Assembly (NCBI GenBank): GCA_933228895.1
Contig: OW121857.1
Coordinates: 1,736,001 to 1,800,000, forward strand
Length of the DNA stretch: 64,000 nucleotides
Source: Platycnemis pennipes
Lineage: Eukaryota; Arthropoda; Insecta; Odonata; Platycnemididae
Direction: 5' to 3'
In this document: one piece after another, positions 10,229 to 20,245 of the stretch
Numbering within the stretch: position 1 is the first letter of the stretch
How the letters are laid out: each line of letters starts with the position of its first letter
Notes under the pieces: model-generated
What the model saw: only the letters and a program-made list of their open reading frames with translations
Databases searched by the model: none
What the model was told of the DNA's origin: nothing
Translations under genes and position numbers: made by a program

Positions 10229-11422
10229 CAGGCACAGAATTTTCGGGCCCCTGGGCAACTGAGTGGTCCGGGCCCCCTAAATCCCGGCAAACCCCCTCAC
10301 TCAATTTAGACCGGAACTGCGCACTTTCAGGTTATTTTATAACCAAGACCTCCTGATTATCAGCTTTTTCTGCAGAAAAAACTTGCATACTGTCATACAT
10401 TATCTTTTGATTTACTACAAATTGTCCTTTTTTTAAATTAAACACATGTCAGTGGAATGGGATGGGAAAACAATTTCAAAATGAAAAAGTTTTGGCGGGC
10501 ACACTTTACATTTTCATTTTACATTAATCAAAACTAGGACTTACTTGAACTTGAAAATTTTATAAAAAGTCATAATAAAACGTACTATTCTTTTTTTTTC
10601 AAAATTAGCATATCCACAATTACTCCCATCTTTTCGGAGATACGGAGATAATTATATCACCACCAAATTAAAACGAATGCAGATTATTCACTTCAACTAA
10701 GCTTTGCTTTCACCACAACTCTCTCAATCAAACATAACAGCAGGGAATGGGTAAAAATAATGTAAGTTAAGGGTTTTGACGAACAGAATATATTTTGTTG
10801 TGCCTCAATATTAAGCTATTTTTGATAACTTGTTTCCTTCCTGTGTGCATAATTCAAGTAAAGTAGAAACTAAAGTTTTACTAGATGAATAAAGTCTAAT
10901 GTGACGTATAAATTCGGGATATTCATATTGTAACGCAGGGAAAATGAAAGAATTGAGTAGATTTTCTCGATGAACAACCAAAAGCTCCGCGGTGTCCAAA
11001 ATGTACCTTTCTGCATGAACCTTCTAGTAGGGTCAAAGGCTTGGACTCCTGGGGCGAAGGGGCAAATAAACGGAAAAAAAGTCCTTAATAGTGTCCCTCT
11101 GGAACGTAAAACAATGTTTCATGTGAAAAATACAGGAATTTTAAGGCTTTGAGGGTGTGAATTTACTTTTAAGTTTAGTGACTTTTTAGTAACTTTGAAG
11201 TGCGAGTTTACTTTTGAGAGGAGAAACCTTGAACGCGATTTCGCGTACACTTTAAGACCTTAATATACCTATATCCCCATGATTTTATACGTGTAGAGCT
11301 GGTGGAGATCGATGGCAATGTACACATATTAAAAAAAAGGCGAATAAGAAACGTTATGTTCCTTATGGCTTGAAAAAACTTACTTGCATCACGTCATTTC
11401 CAGTTCCCGGCACGTGTCTCAA

Positions 11423-11689
11423 CACTGTAAAAAGTAGATCTGATTTTAAGGTACAAAAGCGATCTGAATTTCAGATGCAACAATTTTAAGACAGGGTATG
11501 TTGAATTTCAGCAGTATTATCTTGTCTAAAAATAAGGCAGGTGAACGACTGAAAATCAGACCATCCAGAATCCTGCTCCCTCTGCTTCCTGCTTAACTGC
11601 TCCTGCACCAACCATCCGTGTTCCTGCCTTACAACCAGACAGCGCTTAAATTCAGATCGCACTGAAAATCAGATCAACTTTTTACAGTG
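11423..11689. mobile_element. MITE with CACTG ends (EnSpm/CACTA-like)
   Basis: A 267-bp element. The left end CACTGTAAAAAGTAGATC and the reverse complement of the right end CACTGTAAAAAGTTGATC differ at one base, and the match continues as TGATTTT. AA lies outside both ends, fitting a 2-3-bp duplication. Subterminal AGATCTGAATTT-like motifs recur. CACTGTAAAA ends are typical of animal EnSpm relatives; that assignment is inference. Confidence 0.7.
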
Positions 11690-12202
11690 AAGCTCCGCAC
11701 GCGCGCACGAAAAATCAAATCTAATTATTGGCGTCGCAAACGAATTTTAATTTTTTTTCAGATCTACCTTTAACAAGCATCAACAATTGATAAAATGAGC
11801 CACTTGAAAGGCACTTAACATGCCAGATATTTACTACTTAAAATGAATTTTTGTGTGAAAATAGTGTATGCCATTTTGTTACGTAATATCACCTACATAT
11901 AGGAAAAGAAACCCCAAAGTTAAGCATAGTCAAGTAAAAGAGTGGTTTTAACAGACCTACTAGTTTTTATCCGACCAAATTCCTCCCACAGCGTCACCTT
12001 CAACTTAAATAGGAAGATTTTCATAGAAAACTAAAGTCGGGTGTAATTTTGGCTATGTTTGAGCCCCTGCATCTCGGTAATGGCGAAACAACATGACCAA
12101 TTACATACCATTCCATGGCTGCCAATCAATTATGAGTATTTGTACCAAAATTCATGATTCTATCTCCAAAAAAGCCATTCTGGACTTTTTTCGATTTCAG
12201 CC

Positions 12203-12209
12203 TACTGTG
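12203..12209 (-). repeat. Transib-like repeat terminus
   Basis: Read on the minus strand from 12209: CACAGTA, GGCTGAAATCG, AAAAAAGTCC, preceded by CGATG. This is the same terminal pattern as at 27159. The repeat extends leftward from here, but I found no matching second end inside the hAT-type insert. Confidence 0.55.
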
Positions 12210-12448
12210 CATCGGTTCAAATTTTCCTTCCTCTCCTTTCTATTAACAAAAACCACACAAAATCATGACAGTGCGTGCATGGGCCTTGAACTTATTTAAG
12301 TAAAACAAGGAAAGAAATTTGGGAAAATTTCAGAAGGATAAATTATACATCATGTTTAAGAATTAATAACTTTCTGAAATATGTATATATTAAAAAAAAT
12401 TTAAATATTAAATATTTTTTGCTTCCCTTTTTTATTTTACCCGGGAGT

Positions 12449-12831
12449 TAAGGATTGCAATCCCGGAATATCGGATGAAATGACAAACCCGAAATCCCGG
12501 GAATTAGTACCTATATACGAATCCCGGGATTCCGGGATTGACGTACACCTTTTCGCTAACAGGCAGCGCTAATAAGTAAGTTTTCTTGGACATAAAATGC
12601 AACACGTTAGACGTCTGAGTCCATTGACTAATACATTTTTTTGGAATAAGTAATTTGTCATCATTTGTAATACATAAGAAAAATGGAAATGAGCTTACGG
12701 GGCGCGTGTTAAAGACATAGTGATCGCCAGCATTAAACAAGATGGACTTAATTCCAGAAAATGTTGTCTAACTTTTGATGATGATCCCGTAATCCCGGGA
12801 TTGAAAAATCTCTCTGAGATTGCAATCCTTA
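12449..12831. mobile_element. MITE with TAAGGATTGCAATC ends (hAT-like)
   Basis: TAAGGATTGCAATC (12449-12462) is exactly inverted at 12818-12831. Flanks CCGGGAGT and CTGGGAGG agree at 6 of 8 positions, which could be a decayed 8-bp duplication. AATCCCGGGATT-type motifs lie inside near both ends. TAAGG fits the hAT terminal consensus YARGG. Confidence 0.6.
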
Positions 12832-13384
12832 CTGGGAGGCTAGGTGGGAGGGGGCCCTCCCTGCCCCCGTGTATGGGCGCTCATGTACACAAAACCAATG
12901 ACACAACACTAGAATGTGTAGCTTGCTACTGATAATCTGTAACTTTGACTGTAGAATAAACGATTATTTACAGCCCACCAACAAGTAAACAACAGACCAC
13001 AACAGACTTTAGGCGGAGGGATTGGGTTTCTTATCGTTCAGGTGGCATGTCGATGAGTGGCGAATGTTCGCGGCAAAGGGAGGGCAAAGGGTGAGTGTCG
13101 ACACAGGGCCCGCGCTTCTCGCTCTATCGTCCCCATCACCCTAAAACCCTCGATGACCACAACAACAAAGCTAACGTCATACTTCTCTATTGCACACTGA
13201 CACACGCTCTACCTTAATTTGCTTTTTTCACTTTTTAAACAACAAAATTTTGTATTCTTTCTGGCATTTAAATTTATTCATACTTCGAATTTTTGTTTTC
13301 AATTAATCTATTTTGACCCGGGCCCCCTGATGGCCCGGGCCCCTTGCCATTTGCCCCCTTTGCCCCCCTCTGTCGCCGGCGCTG

Positions 13385-13605
13385 CACTGGCAGCATATTC
13401 CAAATGAGGTCTAACAGGGGAAAAGTAGCTGATTTCTCGTACATGATCGTCACATTTACCCAATACTCTTTTAATGAATCCCAGTTTGCGATTCGCTTGA
13501 CCCATTATTTCACGCATGTGTTTACCCCAGGAAAGATCACGTGCCAGTCTTATTCCAAGATATTTAATGGATTCCACGTTTGTTAATTCATTTTCGTAAT
13601 ACATT
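13385..13605 (-). mobile_element. LINE family 2, 5-prime half of a split copy
   Basis: On the minus strand it encodes ENELTNVESIKYLGIRL, LSWGKHMREIMGQANRK, LGFIKRVLGKCDDHVREIS, then RPHLEYAAS, ending exactly at the CACTGGCA duplication. Joined in order with 10228-9702 it accounts for one continuous family-2 copy. Confidence 0.85.
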
Positions 13606-14336
13606 TACCAACATTATTCAACCTATCCACAAGTGTTGTTTGCAGTCCATTCCTTTCCTTGTCGTTAGTAATATATCTGGGACTTTCCTTCTCGCTACCA
13701 ATTATTCTGCATGCCTGGAGTACTTTTCTTAGCACATGCAATGCCTGAGAATTTAACCTGTCCCTTATCCTGGTGACTGGATTTTTTTAATTTTAAGTAA
13801 TTTAAAATAACGTCATCAGACTAAATAAATAGTTATTCTGCGTGGAATTATATTTATTTAGTTTTTAATCCGATGTGTATTTGTGGCTTCTTGAGAGGAC
13901 GCGCGTGATCGGCAAGTGACATTTATATACACGCATGCCTCGCACGCCGCCTTTTTGTTTCCAATTGACGTGAATATTTATATTTTTCTTGTTGCGACAA
14001 ATTCCTTCAATCAGTACTCGAAAAATGCTTCACTGGTGGTGCTGAGGAATACATTCATTTGCTTTTTTCATTTCCATCGACGCCAAATGTGTGTGCAATT
14101 ATGTGTGTACACCAATGGAATCTTGCAATGCTGTTCGACTGCTGTTCGATAAGAGGCTCATGGGGCAAACTTATCAGGTAATTGGGAATCATATACCATT
14201 TGTTTTACTTTATATCACTGTTAGATATCACTGCATACTACGATGATCAGTGAAGCAAGGCCTCAGGCACATCACCATCGGGACAGAATGGTGTGACTTC
14301 CTTCACCCTTCGAACAGCATCTTTTCTGCTTCCTGA
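13606..14336. other. No gene recognised
   Basis: The sequence just above the LINE (13610-13790) has short open stretches on the minus strand, but I recognise no domain. The rest is AT-rich. Confidence 0.4.
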
Positions 14337-14386
14337 CCAAAAAAGGTATTTTTATGACTTCCAGACGGAAAAAATACCTTTTTTGG
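14337..14386. repeat. Inverted repeat, 17-bp arms
   Basis: CCAAAAAAGGTATTTTT at 14337-14353 is perfectly inverted at 14370-14386, with a 16-nt spacer. It lies just beyond the piggyBac remnant. Confidence 0.7.
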
Positions 14387-14417
14387 CCGCTGTACCTTCG
14401 AAACAAAAAATAGCTAT

Positions 14418-14786
14418 TCATTGGTAAAACTTAAAGGAATATATGAATGCCTGTTTTTTGTACCATTTCACTGCCTTTCGCTCGCAAGCGTAGTAAGACA
14501 TCGTTTGGTCGGCACCGCTCATGTAATTATTGTAACATACCTCTGGTTTTGTTGGTTTCGCACCTCTTCTGCAATGAGTGTCTATTAGCTCTGATTCCAT
14601 GGCGAGCACATGCCGCTTCCATTTTAGGACGCCCACTCCCTTATTGTTGAACAAGGAAACCACCTTACCGTTCGGTAACTTTTTGATCAATAAATCAGAA
14701 GGATCACCTTTTCTTGCGGATCGCAGTGTCCCAGTACAATGAATCTTGTCATCTAGCAGTTCCTCACGTAGTTGAACACTGTTCAA
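14418..14786 (-). pseudogene. piggyBac-family transposase, C-terminal fragment
   Basis: About 120 residues match the piggyBac (DDE_Tnp_1_7) core: SVQLREELLDDKIHCTGTLR, then KGDPSDLLIKKLPNGKVV, NNKGVGVLKWK, a RRGAK basic patch, and YNNYMSGADQ...MSYYACERKA-KWYKK. Family members cut and paste at TTAA sites using three aspartates. Here GGVDxxDQ is shortened to SGADQ, and the N-terminal two thirds and the C-terminal cysteine-rich domain are absent. Its 5-prime end coincides with a perfect palindrome (14760-14798), so the truncation looks like a rearrangement. I see no TTAA-flanked ends. Confidence 0.85.
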
Positions 14787-14798
14787 CTACGTGAGGAA
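14760..14798. repeat. Perfect 39-bp palindrome
   Basis: Two 19-nt arms (14760-14778 and 14780-14798) are exact reverse complements around a single C. The left arm is piggyBac coding sequence (VQLREEL region, minus strand); the right arm is its mirror image. Confidence 0.95.
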
Positions 14799-15925
14799 TG
14801 ACTTTTACAACAGTGATAACTAGAGCGCGGAAAAAAAGTCTTCAATTTTGCAAAAAAAGTCGCCTAAAAAGTCACCAATATTTTTGAAAAAAGTCTCTCA
14901 AAAGTCTGAGTTATTTCCGTGAGAAAGTAGCTGAATTTAACTGAATTGTTGAATAAAAGAGCCTAGAGATGCTAGTCCAGGCATTAGGGGATTTTACTTG
15001 GAAAAATTAGAGGTAGTTCTGGAAATTGATTTATCCTATGCTTTTTGGGTCGATGAATCCGAATTTCTTACTTTCCACCAAAAATTCCCCCCGCAACCCC
15101 TCCAAATTTTGAAAATAACACAAAAAAAATCGCTTTTTTAGTTTTTGAATCGTTTAGTTATGATTTTGGGAAATACTAATCAAATAATCGGAAAGTAGAC
15201 AATATAAGCAACAAAAAAGGTATTCTAACATTTTGACGTAGGACGAACAGCGCGCCCTGAAGCATGCGCCTCGGCGTCGCGGGGCTGCATGCTCCAAGTT
15301 ATGCTACCCCGCTTAACCACTCACGTCGTTTATATTCGCTCTCCCGTCTCCCCATGGTTCGTTTTCTTCGAAACTCACCCTCCCATCTCATTGTTCCTCT
15401 ATTTCAATATCTGGAAGTCCCCAGCACCCTACCTCTTACTAAAAAGGCATTAGATGACAAAGAGTGTGTAAGTACACTCCATTGTAAAACCTTGGAAACA
15501 GGGCGTTTTTCCAGTCAAATTTAAAGGGGAAAATTTTATAATATACAATACAAAACAATTTACGTAGGATCAATAATGTTATAAGTCAGTTGAAACATGA
15601 TTTAATAGTTCAAAACTTAGTTTTCTACTCAAGAAAAACCGAAAATGAGAAAAAAAGTACTTATTTGTTGTACATCGTACAGGTCAGGACCCCTATTTTC
15701 GGGGAAGCTGAGGACCTTTTTTCTCTTGTTTTTCGCGATAATTTTAAAATCTTCTTCTCCGCTTGATTGCAGCCGAGGGTCCAGGTTCATCTACGTCATG
15801 CTTGCCTCGCTACAATGTAGGCTCATTTAATGATCATCTGCACACTATGTGACGCGTTCACCCCGTCGGAAATCCTAGATGATCTTTCATATAATTGTAT
15901 CATTTTTCCACTAATCTCCTAAACA
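14799..15925. other. No gene or repeat recognised
   Basis: AT-rich with A-runs and short open frames that resemble nothing I know. Confidence 0.45.
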
Positions 15926-15929
15926 AAAG

Positions 15930-15995
15930 CGGAGTGCTAGCATACAGTGTAGCGCTGTCGGCTTGTCAGCAGACCACCCGGGTTCAAATAAGCTG
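15930..15995 (+). repeat. tRNA-like / SINE head candidate
   Basis: GCTAGCATACAGTGTAGC could be an A-box region, and GGGTTCAAATA an imperfect B-box about 45 bases later, with an anticodon-arm-like stretch between. No full cloverleaf forms. Confidence 0.3.
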
Positions 15996-16404
15996 GTTCA
16001 TAATTAGATCAATGCATTCTTTCAGATCAATCTATCCCTTTGTGAAGTCTTTGGACACCCTCAGCAAAAAAAACTCGAAGTGCGAGGTGGCCCAGGGAAA
16101 GGAACAATATGTGAATTTGACATGCAAATGGATAAGTACGGGGTGAGCTCTACCCTCACCTATCCAAACCAACCTTCGGGTTGAAGCACTGAGTGAGTGT
16201 GATTATTTCATGAACGGTGGAACAATAGAAAGAATTCACTGCAGTTTCCGGAGCTATTATTAAAATTTCGCATTAACAATTGTTAGGAGCTTACATTTTA
16301 CAGTACATCTCTGCTCCGTGTAGTACCGCATGAAAAACACAGATGCGTCAAACACACAGTTGAACAAATGTGATCACAACAGCCAAATATGAACTTACTA
16401 CTAC

Positions 16405-16443
16405 TTAAACCACATGCCTACTTTTAGTAGGCATGTGGTTTAA
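16405..16443. repeat. Perfect hairpin, 18-bp stem and 3-nt loop
   Basis: Arms 16405-16422 and 16426-16443 are exact reverse complements with a TTT loop, and A-rich sequence follows. No coding frame surrounds it. Confidence 0.9.
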
Positions 16444-16449
16444 ATAAAA

Positions 16450-19400
16450 AGGCCCATAAAAGTCTCTAAGATAGTCAATATTACTTACTCATTGTGCGCA
16501 AGTAATTTGGGTTGATAAATATCGGTCTGTTGCTAGAGAATTAAATGTTGATTTTGAGACCATTGGAGAAAGCGTAAGATGTAAGCGTACCTAGCGGAAA
16601 AGCGACGAACTAGATCCTCACTGCGCGCTCCATAGGGAATTAGTGCCAAGTGTCCAGACCTATTTTCTAAGATCGTGCGCATAATTAATTATACCGGCAT
16701 GCAATGCTTCGCTTGTCGTGTTTTCACGCCGTTCAATTTTTTCACTTTTTTATCAATGAGAAAAAATACTTCTTACGTCATTCTAAACTCGAACGCCTTA
16801 CGAGAGCTCCAGAGGTTATAAACGTTCGATTAAGGCGATAAAGAAATGAAAGGACACTCTGCCCTCTGTTGGATGAGATTGGCTCGAGAGAGACCTTATC
16901 AGTGTGTTCATCTACATTGACTGATTACGCGACCTTCAAGCTACGAATGAAAAAGTCTCTCTCTCCTCCATAGAGGCTAAGTGATATTCAATTGGCATGT
17001 TTTTATTTTACAGAATTTAAAATGTACTATATGAGTTACAAGTAATATTATGTTGGATAATTATATCAATGCTAAACGTTCCTCATAGTGTTTTTCAACT
17101 CGATTTATTTAAATAAATAATTCTTTATTTAAAATTTAAAATATGTTGTCAAAGTCCTCTCCACTCTTGGGACTATGAAATGTAGAATTCGAAATTTAAT
17201 CATGTAGTCTGTGTGCTTTGAAGCTATTATTTGGGTCTAGAATTGGCCCTGCGATATTGCACATCGTTGCACATTTATTTCGTGAAAGTGGGTCGTGGTT
17301 GAAAAATCTCGCGACTCCCGATCGCGCATTCTTCGCTGGTGGAAATTCGTGGAGCACTAACCCGTCCTCCCAGGGTGAACTATCGAAAAGGGAGCGCAAA
17401 AGGATTAAAGGCCACGATTCTCAAACCTTGCCTACGCAATAGGAGGAAGAGGGGGTACAGTTTAAGCATAACTATGCGTAACTTTTGCTAGTCGGACGTG
17501 TAATTGTGAACTTTTTGAGGGACCTCGTACGATTCAGTTCAGCGTAGAAAACTCGGGCATTCACATTATAAGGAAATTATCTGCCTATGGTTGCACTTCA
17601 TGCGAGGTAAACAAAGTATGACACGCGAAAACAGCACTGGAGGGTACGCACAGTGGATCTGTTTCCTTGAGTTCGTCGGCCTAAAGGACTACTAGCACCT
17701 CCAGCGGCCAACCGAGAAGCTACAGCCTCATCAAGGCGACAGCAGCAGAGTTGCCAGACAACATTGTAAGATCGTGACTGTACAGGGGACAGACTTGGAG
17801 AGGGTTGCATGCATGTACTTCACTGTCCCCAGGTAACTCTTGTACACTTACGTTTCGTACTCCCACATGCCTGAAAAGCTTAAAAGTCTTCACGCAACAA
17901 AATTAGCGTACTAAACTAATAACAGTGACGGCCCAAAGTGGCCACCGTAAGAACTAGCCAGCGATTCTGCAGATGATAGCAGTCGACCGTCTGCATTTCG
18001 TCGCGGGAGGACCCAGAGTGCACTGCGGCAGCGAGCGGCTCTTCAGCACACCCCCGGCAACCGCACGAGCGTAGGGGGCTCACGATTAGAGGCCGTGCCG
18101 TACGAAGGGTGGAATCACGCTTCTGCCAGCGGAACAAACGCGCGACTGCCAAGTTGCGTGCCACTTACTCAGCGAAACGACACGGCATTGCTGCGAAAGA
18201 CTGAGGCGGCGCAGGAATATGTCGGTTGTGGCGAGAAGGCTTGGGAGAAGTGGAAACTGAAAAGCCATTGATTTGCATGGTTTCATCCCTTAATAGTTAA
18301 ACGTAATGAACGGTGAAAACGAAGAGGAAACTGATCCACATTAGGACTAGTGCATATCCTGCTCCTTTCGCTCAATCGAGTTCGCTCGTGCCGCAAACGC
18401 GTGAGACGCACTAGAGTCGGTCAGAGCCAACGTTAATGGCTGTGCTTACTTTAGGAGCCGAGACCAAAGAATCACTTTGTCACGGACTTCGTGGCGTCAG
18501 TGCTTTATGCGTGGACATGCGTACGTTTTTACTGCGTCGGCATCGTCTGCAACTTCCTGGGCAGCCGCTGTCGGCTATGCGCTATAAACGACCTGTCTCT
18601 CTCTAACCTTCAACCTTTGAATGACCAGTAGACCTCGTGGAAATGCGAGGCGTCAATTGTTTTTCCGATCGCTCATTTTCAGCGAGAGCAGTTATCTCGA
18701 CGCGGCGGCGGCGCTTGGGCGTCGGATGTAGTTGCGTGGCGAATGGATTCGCCAGTCAGAGGGGCGATTGCCACTGCTTCTGAACGACCCCTCTCCTGCG
18801 AACGCAATATTTGGAGCAGGCCGAGATGCCTGTCGATGGTTGTGCTGCCGCGTGCACCATGCGATCCAAGCACCAGGAAGAGAGATCTTCGTCTTGGCCA
18901 CCGACGACGATTCCGAAAGCCTTCCATCTCTTCTCTTCATGTCATAGGTCGGTCCAAACGCACAAACCCGTAACGAAGTAAAGATTCACAATTTGAACAC
19001 CGCCGAGGCATCATTTAAATACTCCTAATTTTAACCGAAGGAAAATCTTCTAAATCCGTGCGTACACGGGAAAAAATATTTTTGTCCTCCGTACAAAAAC
19101 CCATTTGCTGACTCCGCCTCTGTCCTAAAAGCAAAAGTCACTCTAGCAAAGCAATCGTTGGAATAACAAATGCTCAATGGTGGCTGGAGCAATTGGCATT
19201 TGTTCCCCTGCGTTTGTCACGACAACAAATGCGTCTGCTAGGCGAGCAATGATCTTGCCAGCGGAAACTCTGAACTAAACAGTTTTGCTGTGTGTTGTGG
19301 GTGAAAGAAAATGGCTGCATTTCTACAGAACTGTTGAAATTAATTCTTAGAGATTTCTTAGTTTGTAATGAAAGTGCATCAGAGCATATCTGATTATTAA

Positions 19401-19565
19401 CACATTTTTCCAAAGATTTTGCCTATGTATAGTTCGTTACCGTTTACTTAGGAGCGTGTCTATGGAAAATAATATAGTGCTCTACCGAATATGCGTTCCT
19501 GACGTAATGCAAGAAGATATTCCAAACGAGTGAAAAAAACAATCAGCTCTGTAAGTTACAGTGTA
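16450..19565. other. No gene recognised; GC-richer at 17600-18970
   Basis: The first part is AT-rich. Between about 17600 and 18970 GC and CpG rise, and overlapping short open frames occur on both strands, as expected from composition alone. I recognise no domain, no splice pattern and no repeat ends. Confidence 0.4.
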
Positions 19566-19567
19566 TA

Positions 19568-19828
19568 TGAGGCGCTCGGGGCTAGATAATCGGGGTAAGC
19601 CACATGAAGGAAATTTTACAGGAGTGACATCTGAAGGTTCGAAAAATTCCGTAAATTAGGTATTGTGTCTTGGTGCAATACATAACAACAAGGTGTGTGC
19701 TGCCATCTCTTGGTTTCTTCAAATATTACTCCGCCATTGGCTTCCCATCGTCTAGCAGATAAGAAAGTCGTACAGATCTCAATATTTCTCAGTGTGTGGC
19801 TTACCATCATCTAGCCCCGAGCGCCTCA
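19568..19828. mobile_element. 261-bp MITE flanked by TATA
   Basis: The left end TGAGGCGCTCGGGGCTAGAT is exactly inverted at the right end, and the similarity continues imperfectly (GGTAAGCCACA against its reverse). TATA lies directly outside both ends (19564-19567 and 19829-19832). It has no coding capacity; the superfamily is undetermined. Confidence 0.75.
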
Positions 19829-19930
19829 TATATTTAATTTCTCTCGAACAACCAAATTCATGAAATATTCTTATACGAAGCACTTAAACGAAGAAAGTAA
19901 TCATCATGAACAGAAGTATATTCGTTCGTT

Positions 19931-20008
19931 TCGTATATCCGTTCCGTTGATAAGATCGTTCCGTACGTTCCGCATATCCGTTCCGTTAATAAGATCGTTC
20001 CGTAGGGC
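19931..20008. repeat. Two tandem copies of a ~39-bp unit
   Basis: TATCCGTTCCGTTGATAAGA followed by TCGTTCCGTACG recurs as TATCCGTTCCGTTAATAAGA and TCGTTCCGTAGG. It leads directly into the R6-like segment. Confidence 0.75.
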
Positions 20009-20245
20009 ACGTATCTTTGTGCGGACAAATATGGCTGACCTTGTTTCACGAATATCCTACTATGCCTTTATCCTACTTCCTATATTCTCGCGAAAAACTG
20101 AAGCATCAACGACAATTTCATTTCGGAGGCGACAATAGCGAAGGCCATAGCAACGCTCGGAAAAGAACCGAAGACAAAACAGTGAATTTCAACGTAAATT
20201 TCATATTTCCCAGAATCCTCGAGGACGAAGTGTAAATCGGTTAAG
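20009..20245 (+). repeat. R6 repeat, one-ended diverged copy
   Basis: It starts with GCACGTATCTTTGTGCGGAC and GGCTGACCTTGTTTCACGAAT, matching the R6 terminus at 35888-35935, and ends with AGGACGAAGTGTAAATCGGT, matching 36098-36118. The other terminus is absent. Confidence 0.55.

Larger units (their letters stand above)
10229..13384. mobile_element. hAT-type DNA transposon insertion, no transposase seen
   Basis: The insert interrupts a family-2 LINE and is flanked by a perfect 8-bp duplication, CACTGGCA (10221-10228 and 13385-13392), the length hAT elements make. Its ends read CAGGCACAGAATTTTCGG on the left and, reverse-complemented, CAGCGCCGGCGACAGAGG on the right. Both begin CAG and then share GGGCCC-rich blocks. 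The ends are weakly inverted beyond the first bases. I find no hAT transposase or BED finger inside, so it is non-autonomous or decayed. It contains two MITEs and one CACAGTA-type terminus. Confidence 0.7.

Noticed and set aside
10811..10999. 62-codon minus-strand frame in the hAT-type insert as a hAT dimerisation domain
   Set aside because: The spacing and key residues of the hAT C-terminal domain are not present.
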